From contig USBP01000055.1 in NCBI GenBank assembly GCA_900552985.1, positions 1 to 7,583 of the forward strand: DNA of 7,583 bases. Reading direction: 5' to 3'. The stretch is from an uncultured Oscillospiraceae bacterium (GTDB taxonomy: Bacteria; Bacillota; Clostridia; Oscillospirales; Acutalibacteraceae). Position 1 is the stretch's first letter; each line of letters starts with the position of its first letter. Of this stretch, positions 1 through 5,800 are shown one piece after another. A program made the translations under genes and the position numbers. The notes beneath the pieces are model-generated. The model searched no databases and was not told the origin of the DNA. It worked only from the letters and a program-made list of their open reading frames with translations.

Positions 1-248
1 ACACATGGGAGCACGCGGCCATGGTTATGATCGGTGTGATTGCCGCCGATTTCCGAGCGGCCCGGGGCGCTGAACAGGCCGCCAATGCGTTCTGCTCCAA
101 AAAGGCTGATAAAGCTGTCAATCACAGCGGCATAACGCTGCCGCTGCTGTGCGATGCAGTCTTCAGATAAATACACTGCTTTCAGGGCATCGTCATATCC
201 ACCGCTGAGCAGAGTATCCTTCAAGGTTTTCATATCGGCCATTTTCAA
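1..248 (-). CDS. galK: Galactokinase, N-terminal fragment (runs off left edge)
   Basis: The minus strand from 248 to the window edge is open and encodes about 80 residues. They include FSAPGRSEIGGNHTDHNHG, the galactokinase/GHMP-kinase signature; the GGNHTDHNHG form is the variant I associate with clostridial galactokinases. The enzyme phosphorylates galactose at C1 with ATP in the Leloir pathway, in the cytosol. Only the sugar-binding signature region is visible; the ATP-binding and C-terminal motifs lie outside the window. Start choice: an AGGGAG (255-260) sits 6 nt before a TTG at 248, giving TTG-AAA-ATG. The ATG at 242 is 12 nt from the same site and is the alternative. The gene lies about 70 nt downstream of the VTT-domain gene on the same strand, with no clear terminator or promoter between them, so read-through from that gene is possible. 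The family call is confident; the exact start is less so. Confidence 0.88.
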   Translation of the reverse strand, partial: MKMADMKTLKDTLLSGGYDDALKAVYLSEDCIAQQRQRYAAVIDSFISLFGAERIGGLFSAPGRSEIGGNHTDHNHGRVLPC

Positions 249-254
249 TATCGA

Positions 255-260
255 CTCCCT
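255..260 (-). promoter_or_regulatory. Ribosome binding site deciding the galK start
   Basis: On the minus strand this reads AGGGAG. It lies 6 nt before TTG (248) and 12 nt before ATG (242), so the TTG has the better spacing. The neighbouring VTT gene also starts at a TTG with a strong site, which makes TTG use here credible. Confidence 0.5.
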
Positions 261-319
261 TTTTATGTTTCATAGCAACAACGGACGCGGAAACGCATTG
301 GCTTCCATTCATCCCCGTG

Positions 320-1084
320 CTAATTTCGCGCCTTTGGCTGAGCCTGCTCCGACTTTTCCGCACGTCCGCGACGCTGCTCAATGAAATCGAGAAATGCATT
401 CAGCAGGAGGACGGAAAGCCCGGACAGCACCAGTAAAATAACGATTGGCAGAATAAAGCTCCATGAGAGCGGATCGTAAACATTGCGCCCGATAAAGGTA
501 TAGGAGAGCAGCTTCGGAGCAAAACCCGCCAGAGAGATTAAAATATATTTCCAATACACATAATCCATTGAACCATATAATTGGCTGATCGTGTTGATTG
601 GGAAGCTCGGAACCAAGCGAAAGACGAATAAAAGCACCGGGCTGAACGATCCCTTTTCCTCCAGAATCTCCCGCACTGTCGGATACCGCCTGAGCACCTT
701 CTGGATATTGGAGGGCCCGATATGCAGCCCCACAAGATACCGCGCAGACATCAGCAGGACAATTCCCCCTGCATTGAGCACAAAAGCCACTGGGACCGAA
801 AAAACCATACCAGAAATAACGCTGATTGCAGAAAGGGGAATCACAGGAATCCAAGCCTTAGCCAGAAAAAGCAGTTCTATCACAATCGGGATAAGCCATC
901 GGTATGGAATCGAGGCGACCGCCTGTTCAAACTCCACCAGCGTCAATTGGAATTGATCGTACCATTTTTGCACCGACGGGGTGTGCATCAGCAGTGTCAG
1001 TACCACTAGCGCCACCGCGGCAATCAATAAAAGACACGCGCAAAGATTTAAAAGCCTCCGCCGGGTAAACGCTTTTGGTTTCAA
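320..1084 (-). CDS. VTT-domain (TVP38/TMEM64, DedA-like) membrane protein
   Basis: This is a 254-residue integral membrane protein. A basic N-terminus is followed by a helix at about 11-33, a central VTT (SNARE-associated/DedA) core at about 63-200 and a last helix at about 209-235; the C-terminus is charged and presumably cytosolic. The core has the two family signatures: a proline-rich re-entrant segment with small residues (IPVIPLSAISVISGMVF, 79-95) and FRLVPSFPINTISQLYGS (155-172), whose Arg156, Pro159, Pro162 and Asn164 match the second re-entrant motif, followed by a helix ending near Gly199. Members of this superfamily are lipid scramblases or flippases (undecaprenyl-phosphate or phosphatidylethanolamine) or membrane-homeostasis proteins; which lipid this one handles cannot be told. 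The start is TTG at 1084, preceded by GGGGAGGAG with about 7 nt spacing. It is divergent from the patatin-like phospholipase gene, so a shared lipid-related role is possible but unproven. Confidence 0.85.
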   Translation of the reverse strand: MKPKAFTRRRLLNLCACLLLIAAVALVVLTLLMHTPSVQKWYDQFQLTLVEFEQAVASIPYRWLIPIVIELLFLAKAWIPVIPLSAISVISGMVFSVPVAFVLNAGGIVLLMSARYLVGLHIGPSNIQKVLRRYPTVREILEEKGSFSPVLLFVFRLVPSFPINTISQLYGSMDYVYWKYILISLAGFAPKLLSYTFIGRNVYDPLSWSFILPIVILLVLSGLSVLLLNAFLDFIEQRRGRAEKSEQAQPKARN

Positions 1085-1235
1085 GCGATCGCTCCTCCCC
1101 TGCCCCCCATGGTTGATTTCGGCGGTCCCGCGCCTTTCTAAAAGCAGCTTACGCGCACAAAACCCCTATCATGCGTTCCGCAAAGCATTTTCATACAAAA
1201 AGCTTGATACAATTCCTCCAAAAAGCCTGCATCAT

Positions 1236-1264
1236 ATTTTAGCTCATATCCTATGCGCCGTCAA
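1236..1264 (-). promoter_or_regulatory. Sigma-A-type promoter of the VTT-domain gene
   Basis: Read on the minus strand, a -35 box TTGACG (1259-1264) is followed after exactly 17 nt by a -10 box TAAAAT (1236-1241). Each differs from the consensus at one position. Transcription would start near 1229, leaving an untranslated leader of about 145 nt before the TTG start at 1084. Confidence 0.65.
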
Positions 1265-1382
1265 CCGTTGGATTTTAAGCCATAGAATCCAGCGCAGCGA
1301 TGAGGCAGGCCGATATCCGGGAATATCCGATCGTTCCGAGTAAAAGAGAGTAAAGTTTATCGCTTTTGTCGTGAAATACTGT

Positions 1383-1411
1383 CTGGCATCTGAAATGGAA
1401 TGTGGTATACT
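1383..1411 (+). promoter_or_regulatory. Promoter of the patatin-like gene
   Basis: A -35-like CTGGCA (1383-1388, four of six consensus bases) is followed by a 17-nt spacer and TATACT (1406-1411). The -10 box is preceded by TGG, an extended -10 element that can offset the weak -35. The predicted start point is near 1418, after the ATG at 1402 and before the GTG chosen as the gene start, which supports the GTG. Confidence 0.6.
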
Positions 1412-1442
1412 ATAAGCATTCACACGACAGCCAAAGACAAAC

Positions 1443-1447
1443 AGGAG
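1443..1447 (+). promoter_or_regulatory. Ribosome binding site fixing the GTG start of the patatin gene
   Basis: AGGAG sits 8 nt before the in-frame GTG at 1456. Three overlapping ATG triplets between them (1448, 1451, 1454) are all in another frame, so the GTG is the natural start. Confidence 0.6.
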
Positions 1448-1455
1448 ATGATGAT

Positions 1456-2826
1456 GTGGCACCAGTGAAGCGCGCGGTCGTTTTCAGCGGCGGAGGCGCT
1501 AAGGGAGGCTATCAAATCGGCGCTTGGACGGCTCTGCGGGAGATCGGCTATACGCCCGAGATCGTAACCGGCACCTCGGTCGGTGCGCTCAACGGCGCAT
1601 TGATGGCGCTGGGCAAATATGAGGATGCGCTTTCTGTTTGGGAGAATATGAGCGCAGCGCGTGTATTTGCCCAGTTTGTGGAAGATACGCACGCACAGAG
1701 CCTGGCGCCGGAAACATTGTTTAAACGCCTGGCCAAGGAGGTCATCCGCAACGGTGGGGCTGATTTTACGCCGTTGCAGGAGCTTGTAAAATCCCTGATG
1801 GATGAAGATGCGCTCCGGTGCTCCCCCATCCGCTTTGGGTTGGTAACTACCCGGTTTTCACCGCTTCAGGCCGTCGAGCTTTTTATCGAGGACATCCCGC
1901 AGGGGGAAGCGGCGGATTATGTGCTGGCCAGTGCAGCATGCTTTCCTTTCATGAAATCCTATCAGATCGGCAATGCCAAGTTTGTAGATGGCGGATACTC
2001 CGACAATATGCCGGTGCGCATGGCGGTCAATGCCGGCGCCACAGAGGTGGTAGTTGTCGATATCAGCGGCGGCCTTTCCCACCAGCCCAATCTGCGCGAC
2101 GGCCGTGCACAGATCCATTACATCCATAATAAACGCCCCTTTAACAACGGAAAACCAGGCGCAATGTTTTTATTTGACCAGGAGATTTCCCGCCAGAATA
2201 TGAGACAGGGCTATCTGGACACCTGCAAATGCTTTGGCCTGCTGGACGGCGATTACTACGCCTTTCATAAAAACGAAGCGTATCAAACCAGACAGCAGGA
2301 GACGCTGTGCCGCCGGAAGTTTACACAGCTGTTTTCCGACCTTCCCTCGGCCGCACGGTTTGAACGCTCTGGCAGGCAAAGTGTAATCGCCCATTTGGAT
2401 CAGATTGGCGGCGGCCCCTTTTCGAACCGCGCAGATGTGCTCTCCTGTGCGGAATGCGCGGCGGAGCTTTTCGGGCTGGATCCCAGGCGAATTTATTCTT
2501 TCTCTGAAATGACCGGCGAAGTTATCGACCGCGTCCATGACAGCCTGATGGAAGAACATGCAGATGAGATCAGAAAATTTGGCCGGGTGCTTGACCGCGG
2601 ACTCAGCCTGGAACTGCTCAAAACAGCCATCAACGGTTGGGACAAACAGATTTTAGCAGTGTATGCTATGCAGATCCTTCTGGAGGAACAAATTACCGAG
2701 CAGCAGAGGCTGCGCATCTGGCTGATTGCCACACTGATGCCGGAGGTGTTCTGTGCGGCGCTATTCTGCTGGGTATCCATTATTTGCGAACAGGAAAAAG
2801 GCCGTCTGGAAACCTCATTCAGCTAA
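1456..2826 (+). CDS. Patatin-like phospholipase family protein
   Basis: This 456-residue protein is a predicted Ser-Asp dyad lipid acyl hydrolase. The patatin fold fills about residues 6-210. VVFSGGGAKGGYQIGAW near the N-terminus carries the oxyanion-hole GGGAKG (12-17), GTSVG (39-43) supplies nucleophile Ser41, and DGGYSDN supplies catalytic Asp178. After a typical clostridial stretch (NMRQGYLDTCKCFGLL), about 180 mostly helical, charged residues follow that I do not recognise. They end in a short hydrophobic segment (VFCAALFCWVSIIC) that might touch the membrane. There is no signal peptide, so it is probably cytosolic or peripheral. The start is GTG at 1456, 8 nt after AGGAG; an in-frame ATG at 1402 lies inside the promoter and is unlikely. 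Bacterial patatins hydrolyse phospholipids or other acyl esters; the true substrate is unknown. It has its own promoter and is followed 107 nt later by the CsoR-family gene, with no clear terminator between. Confidence 0.9.
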   Translation: MAPVKRAVVFSGGGAKGGYQIGAWTALREIGYTPEIVTGTSVGALNGALMALGKYEDALSVWENMSAARVFAQFVEDTHAQSLAPETLFKRLAKEVIRNGGADFTPLQELVKSLMDEDALRCSPIRFGLVTTRFSPLQAVELFIEDIPQGEAADYVLASAACFPFMKSYQIGNAKFVDGGYSDNMPVRMAVNAGATEVVVVDISGGLSHQPNLRDGRAQIHYIHNKRPFNNGKPGAMFLFDQEISRQNMRQGYLDTCKCFGLLDGDYYAFHKNEAYQTRQQETLCRRKFTQLFSDLPSAARFERSGRQSVIAHLDQIGGGPFSNRADVLSCAECAAELFGLDPRRIYSFSEMTGEVIDRVHDSLMEEHADEIRKFGRVLDRGLSLELLKTAINGWDKQILAVYAMQILLEEQITEQQRLRIWLIATLMPEVFCAALFCWVSIICEQEKGRLETSFS

Positions 2827-2904
2827 ACAGGGGCCGCAAAACCTGCATGCCAAGGCTTCATCAAGACATCTGGATGGGGAAATGCTTTTATTGTGGAAAT
2901 AGCA

Positions 2905-2926
2905 TATAATTTGTCATTTAGGGAGG
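2905..2926 (+). promoter_or_regulatory. Possible -10 box and strong ribosome binding site of the CsoR-family gene
   Basis: A perfect TATAAT lies at 2905-2910, but the region 16-19 nt upstream has no good -35 match (ATGCTT at 2882-2887), so the promoter is tentative. AGGGAGG (2920-2926) is 7 nt before the ATG at 2934. No TACC/GGTA dyad like the one before the ATPase gene is seen here. If the -10 is real, the start point would fall close to the ribosome binding site, giving a very short leader; read-through from the patatin gene is the alternative. Confidence 0.4.
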
Positions 2927-2933
2927 CACTATC

Positions 2934-3209
2934 ATGAAACAATGCATGGATGCGGAGAATCTGCATCGCCGGCTGAAAAAAATCATCGGGCAGGTGCAGG
3001 CGATCGATCGGATGGTAGATGAGGATATTCCCTGCGAGGATGTGCTTTCTCAAATCAATGCTGCAAAATCCGCGCTGCATCGGGTTGGTCAGGTCGTTCT
3101 GGAGGGGCATATCAAGCACTGCGTACGTGATGGCATTGAGCATGGCGACGCCGATAAAACCATTGAAAGCTTTACAAAAGCTGTAGAGCGGTTTTCCAAC
3201 ATGAAATGA
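2934..3209 (+). CDS. csoR: CsoR/RcnR/FrmR-family metal-sensing transcriptional repressor
   Basis: This 91-residue all-helical protein is of the DUF156 family. Seen directly: RLKKIIGQVQAIDRMVDED near the N-terminus (the conserved basic GQ segment thought to contact DNA), IPCEDVLSQINAAKSAL with Cys34, and LEGHIKHCV with His59 and Cys63. The Cys-His-Cys set matches the Cu(I) ligands C36-H61-C65 of Mycobacterium tuberculosis CsoR. FrmR lacks the third ligand and the persulfide sensor CstR lacks the His, so a metal sensor of CsoR type is favoured. The residue before Cys34 is Pro rather than the Tyr of M. tuberculosis CsoR, so metal preference could differ. Such proteins are tetramers that leave the operator when metal binds. 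Likely target: the dyad at the ATPase promoter (3407-3424), 200 bp downstream. Start ATG 2934 has AGGGAGG 7 nt upstream. Family is certain; copper as effector is inference. Confidence 0.87.
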   Translation: MKQCMDAENLHRRLKKIIGQVQAIDRMVDEDIPCEDVLSQINAAKSALHRVGQVVLEGHIKHCVRDGIEHGDADKTIESFTKAVERFSNMK

Positions 3210-3372
3210 GCATGCGCGTGCAGGAAGCCGGTGTTTCTTTACGGCCCGGCCAAGCATTCTCTTCGGGCAGGGATGCCACTGGAAACAACCCTGTAAGCTG
3301 CTGATTCTTATGCAGTGATACAATTCCCCCTATTTTTATGCCAACCATCCATTCGTTACGACTGTTTTTTTC

Positions 3373-3401
3373 TTGACAGTGAATTCATCTGCCTGTATTA
3401 T
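3373..3401 (+). promoter_or_regulatory. Strong sigma-A promoter of the P1B-ATPase gene
   Basis: A perfect -35 TTGACA (3373-3378), a 17-nt spacer and TATTAT (3396-3401, one mismatch) form the best promoter in the window. The predicted start point is near 3408. It lies within the 233-bp gap after the CsoR-family gene, so the ATPase need not depend on csoR transcription. Confidence 0.78.
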
Positions 3402-3406
3402 ATACA

Positions 3407-3424
3407 TATACCCCTATAGGTATA
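3407..3424. promoter_or_regulatory. Candidate CsoR operator overlapping the ATPase transcription start
   Basis: The 18-bp dyad TATACCCCTATAGGTATA has perfect 6-bp arms (TATACC / GGTATA) around CCTATA. It resembles the C/G-run-containing TACC...GGTA dyads bound by CsoR-type repressors. It begins 5 bp after the -10 box and covers the predicted start point, so a bound tetramer would block initiation. A CsoR-family gene sits immediately upstream. The binding itself is inferred. Confidence 0.65.
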
Positions 3425-3442
3425 GAAAGGGCGATATAACCA

Positions 3443-5314
3443 ATGAAAAAGGTAGAGCAACTTTTGGAGTGGGGCGGCATCAAGAAGGAAATTGCCCTTC
3501 TGTCCATTTCCGGCATCTCGTTAATTCTCAGCTTACTCAATCTGTTTACACTTCCGTTCGATATCGCATGGGTCGCAATCCTCCTGTGTGGGATTCCGAT
3601 CCTTTTGGAGGCTACCATTGGTCTGATCACTGCCTTTGATATCAAGGCGGATGTGCTGGTTTCTATTGCGTTAATTGCTTCCGTTCTGATCGGGGAAGAT
3701 TTTGCAGCAGGTGAAATTGCTTTCATCATGCAGCTTGGCGCCCTGTTGGAGGATTTGACGGTTGCGAGAGCACGGGCCGGCATTGAAAAGCTGGTGCGCC
3801 TGACGCCTCAAACTGCACGCAGGCTGCGCGGCAGCACAGAGGAAATGATCCCCGCGGAGCGTGTGCTGGTGGGCGACACACTGCGCGTCCTGCCCGGCGA
3901 GACTATCCCGGTAGATGGCGAAATCATCTCCGGGGAAACCTCCATTAATCAAGCGGTTATGACCGGAGAAGCCATACCGGTGGATAAAGGGCCTGGGGCA
4001 CCTGTTTTTAGTGGCACAGTCAACCAGTTTGGAGCGTTTCTCATGAAAGCTTCTAAAGTTGGGGAGGACAGTTCCATTCAGCGTATGATCCGCCTGGTGC
4101 AATCCGCCGATGCCGGTAAGGCAAAAATTGTTGGCATCGCGGATCGGTGGGCCACCTGGATTGTTGTGATTGCACTGAGCGCTGCCGCTTTGACTTGGCT
4201 AATAACAGGGGAGATCCTTCGCGCGGTAACGATACTGGTTGTCTTTTGCCCCTGCGCGCTGGTGCTTGCCACGCCCACGGCAATTATAGCCGCCACCGGC
4301 AATGCCACAAAGCATGGCTTTTTGGTGCGGGAAGGCGACGCATTGGAGCGTCTGGCGGCCGTTTCCAAAATCGCATTCGATAAAACGGGGACGCTTACCT
4401 ATGGCAAGCCGGAGGTGACGGAAATTCACTGCCTCTCACAGGAGTTTTCCAAGGAGTGGTTGCTACGCCTCGCGGCGGGTGCTGAAGCCCTTTCCGAGCA
4501 TCCGCTGGGCAAAGCAGTTGCCGAAAGCGCCAGATCTGCGGGTCTACAGCCGTTGCCGCAGGCAGAACAGTTTCAGATGCTGCCAGGTCGCGGCGTCAAG
4601 GCACTCGTAGAGGGGCATGCAATATTGGCAGGCAACCTTACATTGATGCAGGAGGAAAAAATCCCCTTTTCGCTCAATGACCTCAACGCTACTAGGCGCT
4701 CTCTGGCACAAGGGAGCACTGTCATCTATCTGGCTGTTGATCAGAAAGCAGCCGGTTTTTTGGCGCTTTCGGATACGTTGCGCCCTGACGCTTCCCAAAT
4801 GCTCGCCGCCATCAAGCGGACAGGACGTGAGCCCGTCCTGCTGACCGGAGATCATGAAAACGCTGCGCGCCATATTGCAGAGCAGCTCGGCATCAGTGAA
4901 GTGCACGCAGGCTGCCTGCCGGAGAGGAAGCTCAGTTGGATCGATACCTGTCAAAGGGCAGGTAACCGCGTTTGCATGATTGGGGATGGAATGAACGACG
5001 CACCCGCACTGAAAAAAGCCTTTGTAGGCATCGCAATGGGTGGCATCGGCAGCGATATCACAGTGGATGCTGCAGACATCACGCTTGTGAGTGATGATAT
5101 TCGCGAGCTTCCTCATCTATTATCCCTTTCCAAGCGGATGATGGCTACCATCAAATGCAATTTGAGCTTTTCCATGCTCCTGAATTTCGTGGCAATTCTT
5201 CTGGCAATGACCGGAATTTTAAACCCCGTTGTCGGCGCGCTGGTGCACAACGCGGGCTCCGTGCTCGTCATCTTAAACTCTGCCCTGCTGCTCAAATGGA
5301 GGAAAAAGCACTAA
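3443..5314 (+). CDS. P1B-type heavy-metal translocating P-type ATPase
   Basis: This is a 623-residue ATP-driven metal exporter of the cytoplasmic membrane. Order of parts: four hydrophobic segments between about 16 and 105; the actuator domain with TGE at 174-176; the metal-gating helix with Cys269-Pro270-Cys271; phosphorylation site DKTGT at 313-317; the P1B-specific His353-Pro354 (SEHPLGKA); TGD at 468-470; hinge GDGMNDAPAL at 514-523; two last helices at about 570-618. It is shorter than a typical CopA or ZntA because it has no N-terminal ferredoxin-like CxxC domain; the first hydrophobic segment starts near residue 16. The last helix carries His602-Asn603-Ala-Gly-Ser606, not the MSxSS of Cu(I) pumps or the acidic motif of Zn/Cd pumps. 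It is closer to HN-containing pumps such as mycobacterial CtpC, assigned to Mn. Metal identity is therefore unresolved. Start ATG 3443 has AAAGGG 11 nt upstream. It is probably controlled by the CsoR-family gene upstream. Confidence 0.93.
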   Translation: MKKVEQLLEWGGIKKEIALLSISGISLILSLLNLFTLPFDIAWVAILLCGIPILLEATIGLITAFDIKADVLVSIALIASVLIGEDFAAGEIAFIMQLGALLEDLTVARARAGIEKLVRLTPQTARRLRGSTEEMIPAERVLVGDTLRVLPGETIPVDGEIISGETSINQAVMTGEAIPVDKGPGAPVFSGTVNQFGAFLMKASKVGEDSSIQRMIRLVQSADAGKAKIVGIADRWATWIVVIALSAAALTWLITGEILRAVTILVVFCPCALVLATPTAIIAATGNATKHGFLVREGDALERLAAVSKIAFDKTGTLTYGKPEVTEIHCLSQEFSKEWLLRLAAGAEALSEHPLGKAVAESARSAGLQPLPQAEQFQMLPGRGVKALVEGHAILAGNLTLMQEEKIPFSLNDLNATRRSLAQGSTVIYLAVDQKAAGFLALSDTLRPDASQMLAAIKRTGREPVLLTGDHENAARHIAEQLGISEVHAGCLPERKLSWIDTCQRAGNRVCMIGDGMNDAPALKKAFVGIAMGGIGSDITVDAADITLVSDDIRELPHLLSLSKRMMATIKCNLSFSMLLNFVAILLAMTGILNPVVGALVHNAGSVLVILNSALLLKWRKKH

Positions 5315-5365
5315 CGATCCGCTTGGCAGGAGAGCAGCCTTCCAAACCGGCTAACACCGATTCAC

Positions 5366-5440
5366 GCCTCCATTTTCCTCATTCAGGAGTAATTTGCCCT
5401 CTCAAAAGGCACAATAAGCTTATCGCTCATATATGGAGGC
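5366..5440 (+). repeat. Inverted repeat that could pair with the Shine-Dalgarno of the TSUP pair
   Basis: GCCTCCAT (5366-5373) is the exact reverse complement of ATGGAGGC (5433-5440). The right arm contains the GGAGG (5435-5439) that serves the ATG at 5447. The 59-nt interval holds a small hairpin (TCCT-CATTC-AGGA) and the palindrome ATAAGCTTAT. In RNA the 8-bp pairing would hide the ribosome binding site. No known riboswitch class was recognised; the pairing could be coincidence. Confidence 0.35.
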
Positions 5441-5446
5441 TTTATT

Positions 5447-5800
5447 ATGATGAAAAAATGGCACACTGCTCTGGGCGGTTTCGCAGTGGGGATTGTCAAC
5501 AGCATGCTGGGTGCGGGCGGCGGTATGCTGGCCGTGCCGCTGCTGCAAAAATCCGGGCTGAACCAGACGCAATCGCACGCGAGCTCCATTGCCGTCATTT
5601 TCCCGCTTTCCCTGCTCAGTGCAGCGCTTTATATCACATCGGGAAAAGTCACCCTTTCGCAGGCGCTTCCTTACTATCCCGTAGCCGTAATTGGGGCCGT
5701 TGCCGGCTCTCTGCTTTTGCCGCGCATTCCGGAAAAATGGCTGCGGCGCATCTTTGGCATTTTCATGCTCTGGGCAGGCGTCAGGATGGTGATGCGATGA
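5447..5800 (+). CDS. Half-size TauE/SafE (TSUP) permease, first half
   Basis: This 117-residue membrane protein corresponds to the first repeat of a TauE/SafE (DUF81) transporter. Seen directly: GGFAVGIVNSMLGAGGGML with the family glycine motif GAGGG at 22-26, followed by VPLL and a small-residue stretch HASSIAVIFPLSLLSA (44-59); hydrophobic segments lie at about 8-33, 45-64, 74-91 and 100-115. Normal family members are about 240-280 residues with two such repeats; this gene has a clean stop after one. The ATG at 5447 has GGAGG 7 nt upstream. The stop codon overlaps the next start (ATGA), so the second half is probably made by translational coupling and the two likely work as a heterodimer. 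TSUP proteins move sulfite, sulfoacetate or other small organic or sulfur anions; the substrate here is unknown. It lies 132 nt downstream of the P1B ATPase with no clear terminator, so co-transcription with it is plausible. Confidence 0.82.
   Translation: MMKKWHTALGGFAVGIVNSMLGAGGGMLAVPLLQKSGLNQTQSHASSIAVIFPLSLLSAALYITSGKVTLSQALPYYPVAVIGAVAGSLLLPRIPEKWLRRIFGIFMLWAGVRMVMR

Larger units (their letters stand above)
1085..1455. other. Divergent intergenic region with two promoters
   Basis: This is a 371-bp stretch without a credible gene. It holds a leftward promoter (1236-1264) and the roughly 145-nt untranslated leader of the VTT gene, a rightward promoter (1383-1411) for the patatin-like gene, and between them an imperfect palindrome with GATAT/ATATC arms (1312-1327). 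A weak hairpin (TGGATTT / GAATCCA, about 1268-1290) lies just upstream of the leftward -35 box and has no T-run. No RNA gene or known riboswitch consensus was recognised. Confidence 0.6.

Noticed and set aside
1142..1216. Short minus-strand leader peptide (TTG..., 24 codons) in the VTT leader
   Set aside because: The GGAGG is only 2 nt from the TTG, too close for initiation, and the peptide shows no amino-acid run suggesting attenuation.
1268..1290. Hairpin TGGATTT / GAATCCA with 9-nt loop
   Set aside because: Includes a G-U pair, has no T-run on either strand and no obvious partner gene; too weak to call a terminator or operator.
591..1343. Plus-strand frames opposite the VTT gene and in the intergenic region
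   Set aside because: Low-quality translations rich in Arg/Ser/His without motifs; the minus-strand VTT protein explains the region up to 1084 and promoters explain the rest.
1402..1455. Upstream ATG (1402) as start of the patatin-like gene
   Set aside because: It overlaps the -10 box TATACT and lies before the predicted transcription start; the GTG at 1456 has a well-spaced AGGAG and begins just before the conserved patatin N-terminus.
2827..2904. Possible terminator after the patatin-like gene (CATC/GATG pairing)
   Set aside because: Only a 4-bp stem and no T-tract directly after it.
3206..3304. 32-codon reading frame starting at an ATGA overlap with the CsoR-family stop
   Set aside because: No ribosome binding site, no hydrophobic or motif content, and Arg/Ser/Pro-rich composition typical of chance frames.
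2823..3323. 166-codon minus-strand frame opposite the CsoR-family gene
   Set aside because: It is the antisense of a clearly recognisable CsoR gene and has no family-like motif or ribosome binding site.
1205..3327. 12-bp direct repeat TGATACAATTCC at 1205-1216 and 3316-3327
   Set aside because: One or more 12-bp matches are expected by chance in a window of this size, and the two sites share no context.
3210..3372. Possible terminator after the CsoR-family gene (CAGGG/CCCTG and CTGC/GCAG pairings)
   Set aside because: Stems are 4-5 bp with long loops and no following T-run, so termination cannot be supported.
5155..5796. Long in-frame upstream extension of the second TSUP half-gene (open frame from 5155)
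   Set aside because: It overlaps the ATPase 3' end and the whole first half-gene in another frame; its translation is Cys/His/Arg-rich without family resemblance, while the ATG at 5797 gives a protein matching the TSUP repeat.
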